Assembly (NCBI GenBank): GCA_002687775.1
Contig: NZBF01000010.1
Location: forward strand, 11,015 to 75,014
Source of the DNA: Nanobdellota archaeon
GTDB taxonomy: Archaea; Nanoarchaeota; Nanoarchaeia; Woesearchaeales; GW2011-AR9
Reading direction: 5' to 3'
DNA length: 64,000 nucleotides
A program made the translations under genes and the position numbers. The first letter of the stretch is position 1; the number at the start of each line of letters is the position of its first letter. A model generated the notes under the pieces. That model saw only the letters and a list, made by a program, of their open reading frames with translations, did not search any database and was not told the DNA's origin. Positions 16,481-25,267 of this stretch are shown piece by piece.

Positions 16481-16616
16481 ATTCTTTACCTCCACGTTTT
16501 CTGCTTTGTCAAAACGTGGAATTTTCCAGAAAAAGAGTCAGGGAGCGAAACTCACAAAAAAGTATTTGGTATTAGCCGATAACTTTTTGTTAAGAGTTTT
16601 GCGTGGTCTCTTTTTC
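16481..16616 (-). ncRNA. Structured 5' leader RNA of LAGLIDADG gene A
   Basis: This leader matches the one before gene C in blocks: GAAAAAGAGACCAC, AAAACTCTTAACAAAAAGTT, CGGCTAA, TTTTTTGTGAGTTTCGCTC, CTTTTTCTGGAAA and GAGGTAAAGAA, separated by variable segments. AAGAG and CTCTT can pair. Next to the ribosome-binding site, CCACGTTTT and AAAACGTGG form a 9-bp hairpin running into GGAGGT; gene C keeps a hairpin here with different bases. The expected transcription start from the upstream TATA box coincides with the first conserved block. Confidence 0.65.
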
Positions 16617-16634
16617 TTTATTTGAGAACGTGCT

Positions 16635-16674
16635 CCTATATAAATTCCGTCTCTATGTCCAGTGACCAGTGGAC
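16635..16674 (-). promoter_or_regulatory. Promoter of LAGLIDADG gene A: TATA box plus shared 18-base inverted-repeat motif
   Basis: The motif GTCCACTGGTCACTGGAC (minus strand, 16657-16674) has 5-base inverted arms and an internal direct repeat. A TTTATATAG TATA box follows about 10 bases later. The identical 18 bases occur at 23597-23614 and 46285-46302, always just upstream of the TATA box of a LAGLIDADG gene. The gap from 16481 to 16826 otherwise holds only this promoter, the leader and the plus-strand TATA box at 16769. Confidence 0.7.
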
Positions 16675-16768
16675 TGATTCTTAAAAATTCTAAGCAGAGA
16701 TTTCATTACAGATGATTTTCTAACTGAACAAACTTATTTTTCTCATCCATATCCCTTTTCCACAATGC

Positions 16769-16778
16769 TTATAAAATG
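16769..16778 (+). promoter_or_regulatory. TATA box for the nucleotidyltransferase operon
   Basis: TTATAAAATG predicts transcription starting near 16800, right at a 9-codon frame that overlaps the real start. Confidence 0.55.
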
Positions 16779-16800
16779 AAATAAAAGCATTTCATAAAAG

Positions 16801-16827
16801 ATGGTGACGAAAAAAGGTGATGCGTGA
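16801..16827 (+). CDS. Possible leader peptide (8 codons plus stop)
   Basis: An ATG at the predicted transcription start opens M-V-T-K-K-G-D-A followed by TGA. The stop overlaps the ATG of the main gene by one base (TGATG). The segment AAGGTGAT inside it also serves as ribosome-binding site for that gene. It may be chance; the position alone suggests coupled initiation. Confidence 0.25.
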   Translation: MVTKKGDA

Positions 16828-18257
16828 TGGTAACAGCAATTATTCTGGCCGGTGGATTAGGTACTCGGTTACGTCCGTTAACTGAAGAAACGCCGAAACC
16901 ACTTCTCCCAATAAAAGGAAAACCGATAGTTGAACATCTCATTGAAAATTTGAAACATAACGGAGTTACTGACATAATTCTTTCAATTGGATATAAAGCT
17001 GAACAAATACAACAGTATTTTGGAGATGGGGAAAAATTTGGTGTGAATATTACCTATTCCATTGAAGATGAACCACTAGGAACTGGCGGTGCTATTAAAC
17101 AAGCGTCAAAAAATTTGCAGAACCCGTTCATTCTTCTTTGGGGAGATAACTTGATGGATCTTAACATTGACAAAATGATTCATGAATATCAAATGACTTC
17201 CGCTCCCCTGTTAATGACATTAACACCACGGGAAGATGTTGAACATTTTGGCGTGGCGAAGTTGGATGGAAATACCATTGTTTCCTTTGTTGAAAAACCA
17301 AACAGAGAAGATGCACCAAGTAATTTAATTAACGCTGGTGGATTTATTGTTGATCCGAAAGTATTGGAGATGTTACCAGAAGGTAAATCATCTATTGAAA
17401 AAGATTGTTTTGAAAAGATAGCTTCAGAAGGAAAAATTTCCGCTTTTGTGCATGATAAACAATGGTTGCCTACAGATACTTTAGAGAAGTATAACTATGC
17501 TAACAATTATTTCCAACCATTAATTAATTTTGAAAATAAAAAAATAATCATGGCGGACGTTGACGATACTACTTGTGACAGTTGTCAATTAATTTCTGAA
17601 CCAATGGCGCAACAAATTTCAACAATGATTCAGAATGGTTACACGTTTGCATTTATTAGCGGTACAGATTCTGAAAATTTAATGAAAATGATTTCTTCAA
17701 AAGTTAAAGAGGAACATCATATTTTGGGAGCTACTGGAACCAATTACACATATGTAAAGAACGGGTTAACGGAAGAGCAGTATAGTCAACTATTAACTGG
17801 TGAACAGAAAAATCTTATTTTCAGTGCTGTCAATTCCATGATTGAAGAGTTTAGTTTAGAACCGGCTACTTCACGAGAAGATCAAATAATGGATAGGGGG
17901 TCGCAAATTACTCTTTCAACGTTAGGAAGAAATGCACCATCCATTGTGAAAGCTGCATACGATCCAGATGGAAATAAAAGAAAACGAATGGTAACGTATT
18001 TACGGCAATTCTTATCGTCTGAAGTATTTGACATTCACATTGGTGGGACTACTTCAGTAGATATCACACAGAAAGGAACAGATAAAGAAAAAGGAATTAG
18101 AGAATTTTTAGCATTCCATAATTACGATGCAAAGGATGTCATTTATTTTGGTGACAAAATTTACCCGGGAGGGAATGATTATGCTGCTTTGAGAATTGTT
18201 GATTGTATTTCTGTGAAGAACCCTGAAGAAACATTATTGAGGTTGAAAGAATTATGA
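16827..18257 (+). CDS. Sugar-1-phosphate nucleotidyltransferase fused to HAD-type phosphomannomutase
   Basis: A 476-aa bifunctional protein. Residues 1 to about 232 are a nucleotidyltransferase with L-A-G-G-L-G-T-R-L-R-P-L-T (7-19), W-G-D-N (105-108) and E-K-P (156-158). Residues 240-476 match the eukaryote-like HAD phosphomannomutase: D-V-D-D-T (244-248), D-R-G-S-Q-I-T, D-P-D-G-N-K-R, I-G-G-T-T-S-V-D-I-T and F-G-D-K-I-Y-P-G-G-N-D. The likely pathway is mannose-6-phosphate to mannose-1-phosphate to GDP-mannose; the nucleotide and sugar are inferred from the partner domain. AAGGTGAT precedes the ATG at 16827, and the stop overlaps the NUDIX gene by 4 bases. Confidence 0.87.
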   Translation: MVTAIILAGGLGTRLRPLTEETPKPLLPIKGKPIVEHLIENLKHNGVTDIILSIGYKAEQIQQYFGDGEKFGVNITYSIEDEPLGTGGAIKQASKNLQNPFILLWGDNLMDLNIDKMIHEYQMTSAPLLMTLTPREDVEHFGVAKLDGNTIVSFVEKPNREDAPSNLINAGGFIVDPKVLEMLPEGKSSIEKDCFEKIASEGKISAFVHDKQWLPTDTLEKYNYANNYFQPLINFENKKIIMADVDDTTCDSCQLISEPMAQQISTMIQNGYTFAFISGTDSENLMKMISSKVKEEHHILGATGTNYTYVKNGLTEEQYSQLLTGEQKNLIFSAVNSMIEEFSLEPATSREDQIMDRGSQITLSTLGRNAPSIVKAAYDPDGNKRKRMVTYLRQFLSSEVFDIHIGGTTSVDITQKGTDKEKGIREFLAFHNYDAKDVIYFGDKIYPGGNDYAALRIVDCISVKNPEETLLRLKEL

Positions 18258-18727
18258 GTCATGAAGATTTTATTGCACATCCGAAAGGTTCTATTCCTAC
18301 TGGATCATTTTGTAAATCCTGCATGAGATATAATTCTCGATATAGTGTTGTGGATGCTCTTATTATGCGTGATGAAAAAATATTACTTATGAAACGTGCG
18401 ACTAATCCAAAGAAAGGATGGTGGGCATTTTCCGGTGGATTTATTGATTGGGATGAAACTCTTGAGCAAGCGTGTGTACGGGAAGTCAAAGAAGAAGTTG
18501 GTTTAGTTTCTAAAAGTGTGAAATTGTTCGGTGTGTATTCAAGTCCTTCACGAGATTCAGATGGAAGTCAGAAAATAAGTCATTGCTACATTGTTGAAAC
18601 TGAAGGGGAAGTGAGTATTGATCCGAGTGAAGTTATTGAGGTTCAATGGTTCTATTTGGATAATTTACCTTCAGACATCGCGTTTGATCATCGTCAAATG
18701 ATTGAAGATTATAAGAAGACGTTGTAA
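18254..18727 (+). CDS. NUDIX hydrolase
   Basis: A 157-aa protein with a complete NUDIX box, G-G-F-I-D-W-D-E-T-L-E-Q-A-C-V-R-E-V-K-E-E-V-G-L (about residues 60-83), including the R-E-x-x-E-E metal-binding core. A C-K-S-C pair near residue 20 resembles half of a zinc ribbon. It overlaps the GDP-mannose-type gene by 4 bases, so it may cleave or sanitise a nucleotide sugar or related phosphate compound. The substrate cannot be read from sequence. Confidence 0.88.
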   Translation: MSHEDFIAHPKGSIPTGSFCKSCMRYNSRYSVVDALIMRDEKILLMKRATNPKKGWWAFSGGFIDWDETLEQACVREVKEEVGLVSKSVKLFGVYSSPSRDSDGSQKISHCYIVETEGEVSIDPSEVIEVQWFYLDNLPSDIAFDHRQMIEDYKKTL

Positions 18728-18760
18728 AGATTTTTATATGATTTGAATTCTATAAACTAC

Positions 18761-19669
18761 ATGGATCAAGAAACTATTCAAAAATGTATCAAGGCTGGTA
18801 AAATAGCTGCTCAAGTTAGACGGGAAGGTGCAAAGAAATTGGCAGTTGTTGGCACATCATTCGTGGAAGTAATGGATTATTGTGAGAAAAAGATTCTTGA
18901 ATTAGGAGGGGGTATCGCTTGGGCACAGATGGCACTTAACGATACTGCAGCGCATTACTGCCCTGAAGAAAATGATGAGTCAGTTTCGAAAGAAGGAGAT
19001 TTAATAAAAATTGATATTGGAGTTCACATTGACGGATGGATTGCAGATAATGCCATGACGGTTGAGGTAGGTTCCAATGAATTTTCTGATATGATTAAAG
19101 CATCTCAAAATGCATTAAAAGCTGCCATTAAATTAGTTGAGCCAGGTCGCCAATTATGGGAACTTGGAGAAGCGCAATTATCTGAAGCGGAAGCATTAGG
19201 ATTTACCACAGTAAAAAATCTTTCTGGACATACACTTGCACCATACACTGTTCATGCAGGAACATCAATACCTTCATTTAATACAAAAGATAAGAAAGAG
19301 TTACAAGAAGGATGGCAAATTGCTATTGAACCTTTCGTGACCAATGGTGATGGGTTGATTAAAGAGAAAGGAAAGGCGTCCATATTTATGGTTGAAAGTA
19401 ACCGTGGTGTTCGTTCACCGTATGCACGAAAAATTTTAGATCAAGTGAAATCACAAAATGGATTGCCATTTACGACACGTTGGTTGACTCGAACTTTAGG
19501 TCCTGGCGCTGCTGCATTAGGGTTGAGGGAATTAGAAAGAAGCGAAATTATCAAAGAATACCCGCCATTGGTTGAAATTTCTGGCGGTATGGTTACACAG
19601 TTTGAACATTCGATGATTGTACAAGATAAACCGTTGGTTTATACGAAACATGAAGATGATGATTGGTGA
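18761..19669 (+). CDS. map: Methionine aminopeptidase, type II
   Basis: A 302-aa protein that removes N-terminal methionine from new proteins. I start it at the ATG at 18761, about 25 bases after TTTTTATATG; a TTG at 18743 is less likely. Family motifs include I-D-I-G-V-H-I-D-G-W-I-A-D-N (metal-binding Asp residues), N-L-S-G-H-T-L-A-P-Y (metal-binding His), A-I-E-P-F-V-T and the late T-Q-F-E-H-S with the final Glu. The insert between the latter two is the type II helical subdomain. Length matches archaeal enzymes. Confidence 0.93.
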   Translation: MDQETIQKCIKAGKIAAQVRREGAKKLAVVGTSFVEVMDYCEKKILELGGGIAWAQMALNDTAAHYCPEENDESVSKEGDLIKIDIGVHIDGWIADNAMTVEVGSNEFSDMIKASQNALKAAIKLVEPGRQLWELGEAQLSEAEALGFTTVKNLSGHTLAPYTVHAGTSIPSFNTKDKKELQEGWQIAIEPFVTNGDGLIKEKGKASIFMVESNRGVRSPYARKILDQVKSQNGLPFTTRWLTRTLGPGAAALGLRELERSEIIKEYPPLVEISGGMVTQFEHSMIVQDKPLVYTKHEDDDW

Positions 19670-19702
19670 GAATTAAACAGTAAAATATAAATAAACTAAC
19701 CA

Positions 19703-19943
<241 letters not shown>

Positions 19944-19945
19944 CA

Positions 19946-20299
19946 ATGCATTTCAAACTAGATGAAAATATACCCATTCCATTGACTAGATTAATTAAAA
20001 GAAAAGACCACACAGTAAGTAGCGTATTCTCGGAAAATATTTCCGGCATTAATGATAAAGAATTACTCAAAATTTGTAAAAAAAGTAACTTTATTCTTAT
20101 TACATTGGACAAAGATTTTGTTAACGTACAGGCATACCCTCCCTCAAATTATCCAGGAATAATAGTTTTGAAATTGAAAAGTCAAGGAACATTATCTGTT
20201 ATAGATGCATTTGAAAATTTCATGAATGAAGTTCCTTTGGAACGTGCAAAGAATTCATTAATAATTATTGAAGAAAAGAATATCCGTATTAGGACGTGA
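19946..20299 (+). CDS. DUF5615 PIN-like toxin
   Basis: A 117-aa protein starting M-H-F-K-L-D-E-N-I-P, with L-I-T-L-D-K-D-F in the middle; these acidic motifs mark the DUF5615/Mut7-C PIN-like fold. It lies 2 bases after its DUF433 partner. Nuclease activity on RNA is presumed from the fold family, not shown. Confidence 0.85.
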   Translation: MHFKLDENIPIPLTRLIKRKDHTVSSVFSENISGINDKELLKICKKSNFILITLDKDFVNVQAYPPSNYPGIIVLKLKSQGTLSVIDAFENFMNEVPLERAKNSLIIIEEKNIRIRT

Positions 20300-20320
20300 T
20301 GATTGGTAGACTTACTAAAT

Positions 20321-20338
20321 CTTTATATTTTTTATATA
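20321..20338 (+). promoter_or_regulatory. TATA box for the exported beta-rich protein
   Basis: CTTTATATTTTTTATATA lies 17-34 bases before the ATG at 20355. Confidence 0.5.
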
Positions 20339-20354
20339 CATTACCTAAGTATAC

Positions 20355-21155
20355 ATGGGCCTGAGGGAACTAGTTCTTGCTGCAGCAATTGCATTCGCAC
20401 CTGCGACAGCTTTGGGTCAAGAGCAGCCAAAAAAAGAAATAGTAACGAAAGAAGTTAAACAAAAAGAAGAACACTTGAATTTAGCTCTAAAATATGGAAC
20501 GACATTCTTTAATAATAGGTGGTATGAAAATAGAAGTGTTGCCATGGGACTCAATGGGTACTTAATTGAGTTCAGATTTCGAAAGGAAGAAACAACACGT
20601 ACTTCTGAAGAAGAATTAAAGGTTGCCGGACTGAAGCAGCAAGGTACACAGCACACCCGAGATTATCAAGCAGACGTTACTTTTGGTTATGAATTGTTTG
20701 AATTTGGTAGAAATTTGTATACCATTAAATTTTTTGGACATGTGGTGGGTGGACTACAATTGGAATCAAATGCTTTGAAGTTAAAAGAAGGAGGGAAGAA
20801 ATTACCTGGAGAACTAGATTTAGATTTATTGCTTGGAAGTGGAGCTCGAGCAGAAACAGTTTTTCATTTGCCTAAACGTTGGACATTTATTCCCCTTGCA
20901 GTTGGTTTTGGCGGGACGTTGGAAAGATTAGACAAAAGTATCAAAGAAGAAATGCGTAGCGATGGCGCAGATGTGATGAATATGCTCTTTGTTCGGAATG
21001 CTATTAACGATAACAAGGGATTAATTTACGATTTTGCAGATGTCTTGGATGAACGCATGAAAAGTGGCCGTGAATATTTGATTGGTGAAGGATTTAACGA
21101 ATATCAAAGTTTAGATGATGAGAATACATTCAAAGTAATTTTAGGGTCTGGATAA
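20355..21155 (+). CDS. Exported protein of unknown function, possibly beta-sheet rich
   Basis: A 266-aa protein. The N-terminus M-G-L-R-E-L-V-L-A-A-A-I-A-F-A-P-A-T-A-L-G-Q is a short signal peptide with a plausible signal peptidase site after A-L-G. The mature part begins with a Lys/Glu-rich stretch. It then shows strands with alternating polar and hydrophobic residues and many aromatics (for example Y-E-L-F-E-F-G-R-N-L-Y-T-I-K-F-F-G), a look reminiscent of bacterial outer-membrane proteins, and a helical end. No family is recognised. The context, beside a toxin pair and HisRS, gives no clue. Confidence 0.65.
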   Translation: MGLRELVLAAAIAFAPATALGQEQPKKEIVTKEVKQKEEHLNLALKYGTTFFNNRWYENRSVAMGLNGYLIEFRFRKEETTRTSEEELKVAGLKQQGTQHTRDYQADVTFGYELFEFGRNLYTIKFFGHVVGGLQLESNALKLKEGGKKLPGELDLDLLLGSGARAETVFHLPKRWTFIPLAVGFGGTLERLDKSIKEEMRSDGADVMNMLFVRNAINDNKGLIYDFADVLDERMKSGREYLIGEGFNEYQSLDDENTFKVILGSG

Positions 21156-21210
21156 AATGACAATTGACAATAAAGTTAAGGAAATATGGGTAGTAAGTGG
21201 GAGAAGTAAT

Positions 21211-21372
21211 TCACTTCTTCATTCGAGGTAATATCTTATACGCAAAAATCGCAGCAAGAATGATAATTGCCCAAAAGATAATATCAGTGATTATTCTTAA
21301 CGCGAATAAGATTAAATTCAGAATAAGTATAACAAGTACCAGCATTCCAATCCATTTAACGACATCTTTCAT
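21211..21372 (-). CDS. Small two-helix membrane protein coupled to hisS
   Basis: A 53-aa frame. It opens M-K-D-V-V-K-W-I-G and carries two hydrophobic segments around a charged turn (residues about 8-25 and 29-45), ending P-R-M-K-K. Its ATG overlaps the HisRS stop in an ATGA, so ribosomes leaving hisS could start it directly. The sequence is plainly membrane-like rather than random. Function unknown. Confidence 0.6.
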   Translation of the reverse strand: MKDVVKWIGMLVLVILILNLILFALRIITDIIFWAIIILAAIFAYKILPRMKK

Positions 21373-22622
21373 AATTTCTTAATTACCTGGTTTACCGTGA
21401 GTAATTCTTCTTTACCAGTTTTCATATTTTTCAATGTTACTTTCTTCTTTGCTAATTCTCTTTTACCAACAATGAGAACGTAAGGGATTCCTAATGCATC
21501 AGCGTAATCCAATCCTTTGCTAATACTTTTGTCAGAAATGTCTGAATTGATTCCTGCTTTTCTTAGTTGTTGCACTATTCCTAAACATTCATTTTCTGTT
21601 TTTATTGGAAGGACGTATACTTGTGTTTTTGTTTTTTCTAACAGTTTTGTTTTTTCTTTCAACACTTCCATAATGGGAACAATGCCAAAAGATAATCCTA
21701 CAGCAGGAACGATTTTATCACCAATGAATTTACCAATCATGTCATCCCATCTTCCTCCTGCTGAAAGAGATGATGTTACTTTTGATTTATTAGCAAACGC
21801 TTCAAAGACAGTTCCGGTGTAATAGGCCAAGCCTCTTGCTAACGCAACATCAAAATCTACTTTAACATTCATTTGTTTCAGGTAAGAGAAGACTTCTTCT
21901 AATTCTTTGATTCCTTCAAGAGCTTCCTCATCAGTAAGCTTTTTCTTTAATGAAGATATTGTTGCTCTACTTGAAACAAAAGTGAAAATTGCGTCTATTT
22001 GTTTTTTTGTGAATTTCCGTTCTCTTAACTCTTTTTGTACACCAGTTTTCCCAATCTTATCCAATTTGTCAATGGCAATAATAGCATCCTGTTTCTTGTT
22101 TACATTGCACTGTGTCAAAATACCAGAAAGTAATTTTCTATTGTTGACTTTGATAGTTACAGGAATGTCTAACTTGATAAATCCTTCAGCAACCACTGCT
22201 AAGCATTCAGCGTCAGCTAACATTGAAGAATTGCCAATAATGTCAGCGTCACATTGCCAGAATTGTCTTACCCTTCCTGCTCTGATAGGACCGTCTCTAA
22301 AAACAGGACCCATCTCAAATCGTTTGAAAGGCATCTTAATGGTTGGATTCATTGCCATGAATCGCGCTAAAGGAACTGTTAAATCGAAACGTAATCCTAA
22401 CCGTCGCTTTCCCTGATCCTGAAGAGTGAAAGTTTCTCTCAATGCATCAGAATCTTCACCCGCAGCGAATTTAGATGCTAATGTTTCATACCGTTCAATG
22501 AGTGGAGTTTCTAATGGAGAAAATCCATACAGTTCAAACGTTTTTCTTAGCCTGTCGACTACTTTATTCTTCAAGATCTTTTCACTTGGTTCAATATCAC
22601 ACACTCCTTTTGCTAATTGCAT
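21369..22622 (-). CDS. hisS: Histidyl-tRNA synthetase
   Basis: A 417-aa class II synthetase charging tRNA-His. I use the ATG at 22622, which follows GGTGGT closely; a TTG 12 bases earlier is possible. Motif 2 appears as F-R-D-G-P-I-R-A-G-R-V-R-Q-F-W-Q-C-D and the HisRS signature as L-A-R-G-L-A-Y-Y-T-G-T-V-F-E. The C-terminal anticodon domain (T-Q-V-Y-V-L-P onward) is complete. A minus-strand TATA box (CTATATAAACC, about 22649-22659) precedes it. The tRNA-His gene lies about 150 bases upstream on the same strand. Confidence 0.95.
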   Translation of the reverse strand: MQLAKGVCDIEPSEKILKNKVVDRLRKTFELYGFSPLETPLIERYETLASKFAAGEDSDALRETFTLQDQGKRRLGLRFDLTVPLARFMAMNPTIKMPFKRFEMGPVFRDGPIRAGRVRQFWQCDADIIGNSSMLADAECLAVVAEGFIKLDIPVTIKVNNRKLLSGILTQCNVNKKQDAIIAIDKLDKIGKTGVQKELRERKFTKKQIDAIFTFVSSRATISSLKKKLTDEEALEGIKELEEVFSYLKQMNVKVDFDVALARGLAYYTGTVFEAFANKSKVTSSLSAGGRWDDMIGKFIGDKIVPAVGLSFGIVPIMEVLKEKTKLLEKTKTQVYVLPIKTENECLGIVQQLRKAGINSDISDKSISKGLDYADALGIPYVLIVGKRELAKKKVTLKNMKTGKEELLTVNQVIKKL

Positions 22623-22775
22623 GTATACCACCAACTAAATTTTTGAGGTTTATATAGATTTTGAATAAAGTTAGCACTATAAAAATTAAGAACAATGAAT
22701 ACAATCACTTGTTGTGCTTTTCATACAACTTCAAAAAGAGAGTTTTTATTTAAAATGTTTGTAAAAAAGAGAGGG

Positions 22776-22845
22776 CGATCATCGGGAGTTGAACCCGACC
22801 CTAAAGCGCCACAGGCTTCAATGCTACCGATACACCATGATCGCC
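22776..22845 (-). tRNA. tRNA-His (anticodon GTG)
   Basis: Reading on the minus strand, GGCGATCA and TGATCGCC form an 8-bp acceptor stem, so the extra G at position -1 that marks tRNA-His is encoded and pairs with C73. The anticodon stem GAAGC/GCTTT holds a 7-base loop CTGTGGC with anticodon GTG. The T arm is TCGGG-TTCAACT-CCCGA. CCA is not encoded. A T run (TTTTTT) follows within 12 bases and a T/A-rich promoter (TTTAAATAAA) lies near 22873-22882. It sits upstream of hisS in the same direction. Confidence 0.93.
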
Positions 22846-22877
22846 ATTAAACCATTCTTTCCACCGTTGGATTTTAT

Positions 22878-23552
22878 TTAAATGTTTCGGGCACTTTTTT
22901 CTTTACGCATTTTAATGTAACTTTCTATCTTTTCTCTTTTTCTTACAATGGCTATATGAGGAACAACATAATTACTAAAAAAATCAAAATTCTTTGGTGA
23001 AACATAAAACTCAATTACGTGACCGATTCCTTCAATCTTTCTTCCATTCAAAAAAGAAGTTCCGGCCCTTATGGTGTGAGAAACACCAATATCCATACAT
23101 TTGATTATTTCTTATTGTAATTTCTGAGCTTTTGATCCAGAACAAATTCTAATGAGACACTGAGGATATTGTTGTCTTTTCACAACAACACTACCATCAC
23201 CATCAATAACTCCGGCCAAATATGCACCAAAGAATTCATTATTGTCAACTATCCATTTTGGTGGTTTTGGTGGGTCAGAAAATTCAATCTCAAGTTGATT
23301 AAACAGAGGTATCAATGCTTTTGCCCCGAAACCGTAAGTTTGAGATCTCTTTTTTTTGCTTTGCCAAGAATGTCCTTTCACTCCAAATACCCTTTGAGAT
23401 AAATTTCTAAATTTTTTAAGCATTTCCAAAGAAGGGTACCCTACACCCAATTCAATAGAATCATAAGTTTTATTTTTCTTTCTTTTCCTTCTAACAAATG
23501 AACCATCAGTCTGAACAACACCAATCCAGTAGGCTAAATTTGTAGATTTCAC
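22878..23552 (-). pseudogene. LAGLIDADG homing-endonuclease-like gene B, interrupted by an in-frame TAA
   Basis: The first part (23552-23112) has both LAGLIDADG helices, W-I-G-V-V-Q-T-D-G-S-F and Y-L-A-G-V-I-D-G-D-G-S-V. After K-A-Q-K-L-Q a TAA stops translation. The same frame continues for five codons and then an ATG (23096) with 72 more residues that read as the missing C-terminal subdomain. Joined, the protein would be about 224 aa, near the size of copy A. The start is a GTG at 23552 placed about 25 bases after the TATA box. It is probably a nonsense-mutated gene; a two-chain product, a readthrough or a sequencing error are alternatives. Confidence 0.75.
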
Positions 23553-23573
23553 TAATCACCTAATAAAAAGTTA

Positions 23574-23614
23574 GAATATAAACCTTGTCCGCACATGTCC
23601 AGTGACCAGTGGAC
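23574..23614 (-). promoter_or_regulatory. Promoter of LAGLIDADG gene B: TATA box plus shared inverted-repeat motif
   Basis: The same 18-base motif as at 16657 and 46285 occupies 23597-23614. From it through GCGGACAAGGTTTATATTCTA the sequence is nearly identical to the promoter of gene C over about 50 bases, including the flank TTTTAATCAAACGTCC on the far side. It lies 25 bases beyond the thermosome stop. Confidence 0.7.
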
Positions 23615-23638
23615 GTTTGATTAAAATATTTAAGATAT

Positions 23639-25267
23639 CTACATCATACCGCCCATTGGTGGCATACCACCAGGTGGCATTGCAGGACCGTTATTCTTAG
23701 AACTCAGAACAACGTCATCAATTCTTAAAATCATTTCAGCAACTTCAGCTGCAGAACTAATAGCTTGCGTTTTAATCTTTAATGGTTCGATAACACCCTT
23801 TTCCATGGCATTCATAACATCACCAGTAAACACATCAATACCGCTCCACTTATGCTGCTCATTTGCAGATCGTAATTTTGTCAACACATCTATTGGATCT
23901 AATCCTGCATTTTCTGCAAGTGTCCGTGGGACAACTTCAACAGCGTCGGCAAATGCTTGTACTGCTAATTGTTCCCGACCTCGTAATGAGGAAGCATATT
24001 GTCTAAGACCTTTTGCTAATTCAATTTCAGTAGCACCGGCACCAGCCACAATTTTTCCATCTCTTACAGTAGCGACAACGTCACCCAATGCATCTTCAAC
24101 TGCACGTTTAATCTCTTCAACGACATGATCAGTTCCTCCTCGAACTAACAATGTAACAGCTTTCGGATTAACACATTGTTCAACGAAAATCATATCTTCA
24201 TCACCAATCTTTTCAGCACGTACTAATCCAGCGTTTCCTAAATCTTCTGAAGTTAAATCATTCAAATTGCTGACTACTTTTCCGTTAGTTGCTTTTGCTA
24301 ACTTTTCCATGTCAGATTTCTTAACTCTTCGAGCTGCTAAAATGTTTTCCTTTGCTAAGAAATGTTGTACCAAATCGTCGATACCCTTCTGACAAAAGAC
24401 AACTGTGACACCAGCCATTCTTATTTTCTGCACCATGTCACGTAATGTTTTTTCTTCCTGATCTAAGAATGCTTGTAATTGGTTAGGATCAGTAATTTGA
24501 ATTTTTGCATCAATTTCAGTATTTTTTATTTCCAATGAAAAGTCAAGTAATGCAATTTTTGCATTTTCAACTTTACTTGACATAGCATCGTGAACTTTTT
24601 CTTTATCGATTAAAATACCCTGAATAAGTTCACTTTTGTCAGCTGGTGCTCCCACGCGTTTTTCTACTTTAACATTATCTCGTTCTACAATGTTTCCGGT
24701 ATCGTGACGTTCTGCGATACTTCGTACTGCTTTCACTGCAAGTGAAGCAAGATGTTCCTTCGCGGTTTCAGCACCTTTACCTGTCATCGCAGTGATAGCA
24801 ACTTTTTTCAACGTTTCTTCGTCCTCCAAAGTAACCATGTCAGCCATTCCAGTTAATAATTTCTGAGCGTGTTCCTCAGCAAGTCTATATCCTCTCGCAA
24901 TAATTGTTGGATGAATTTCTTGATCAAGTAAATCTTCAGCTTTCTTTAACAATTCTCCAGATAAAATAACGGCAGTTGTTGTTCCGTCACCGATAGCTTC
25001 CTCTTGAGCTTTCGCAACTTCCACAACCATTTTTGCAGCTGGATGTTCAATTTGCATTTCATTCAAAATAGTGACTCCGTCATTCGTTACTGTTACATCA
25101 GACATAGAATCAACAATCATTTTATCCATTCCTTTAGGACCTAATGTTGTTCGTACTGTCTGCGCGACAGCTTTCGCTGCAAGAATGTTATTACGTTGTG
25201 CATCCTTACCAGTAGTTCTTTTGGTATCTTCCGGCATGATGAATATTGGTTGTACGTTTTGAGTCAT
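23639..25267 (-). CDS. thsA: Thermosome subunit (group II chaperonin)
   Basis: A 542-aa ATP-dependent protein-folding subunit. Conserved segments include [17 protein letters not shown] and [15 protein letters not shown] in the ATP site, and a C-terminal Gly/Met tail ([12 protein letters not shown]) that projects into the central cavity. Length is standard. A TATA box (TTTATAAAA, near 25295-25304) lies about 30 bases before the start. Confidence 0.97.
   Translation of the reverse strand: MTQNVQPIFIMPEDTKRTTGKDAQRNNILAAKAVAQTVRTTLGPKGMDKMIVDSMSDVTVTNDGVTILNEMQIEHPAAKMVVEVAKAQEEAIGDGTTTAVILSGELLKKAEDLLDQEIHPTIIARGYRLAEEHAQKLLTGMADMVTLEDEETLKKVAITAMTGKGAETAKEHLASLAVKAVRSIAERHDTGNIVERDNVKVEKRVGAPADKSELIQGILIDKEKVHDAMSSKVENAKIALLDFSLEIKNTEIDAKIQITDPNQLQAFLDQEEKTLRDMVQKIRMAGVTVVFCQKGIDDLVQHFLAKENILAARRVKKSDMEKLAKATNGKVVSNLNDLTSEDLGNAGLVRAEKIGDEDMIFVEQCVNPKAVTLLVRGGTDHVVEEIKRAVEDALGDVVATVRDGKIVAGAGATEIELAKGLRQYASSLRGREQLAVQAFADAVEVVPRTLAENAGLDPIDVLTKLRSANEQHKWSGIDVFTGDVMNAMEKGVIEPLKIKTQAISSAAEVAEMILRIDDVVLSSKNNGPAMPPGGMPPMGGMM

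Noticed and set aside
22684..22860. Plus-strand frame starting M-N-T-I-T-C-C-A-F-H before the tRNA
   Set aside because: It reads through the antisense strand of tRNA-His and has no family features.
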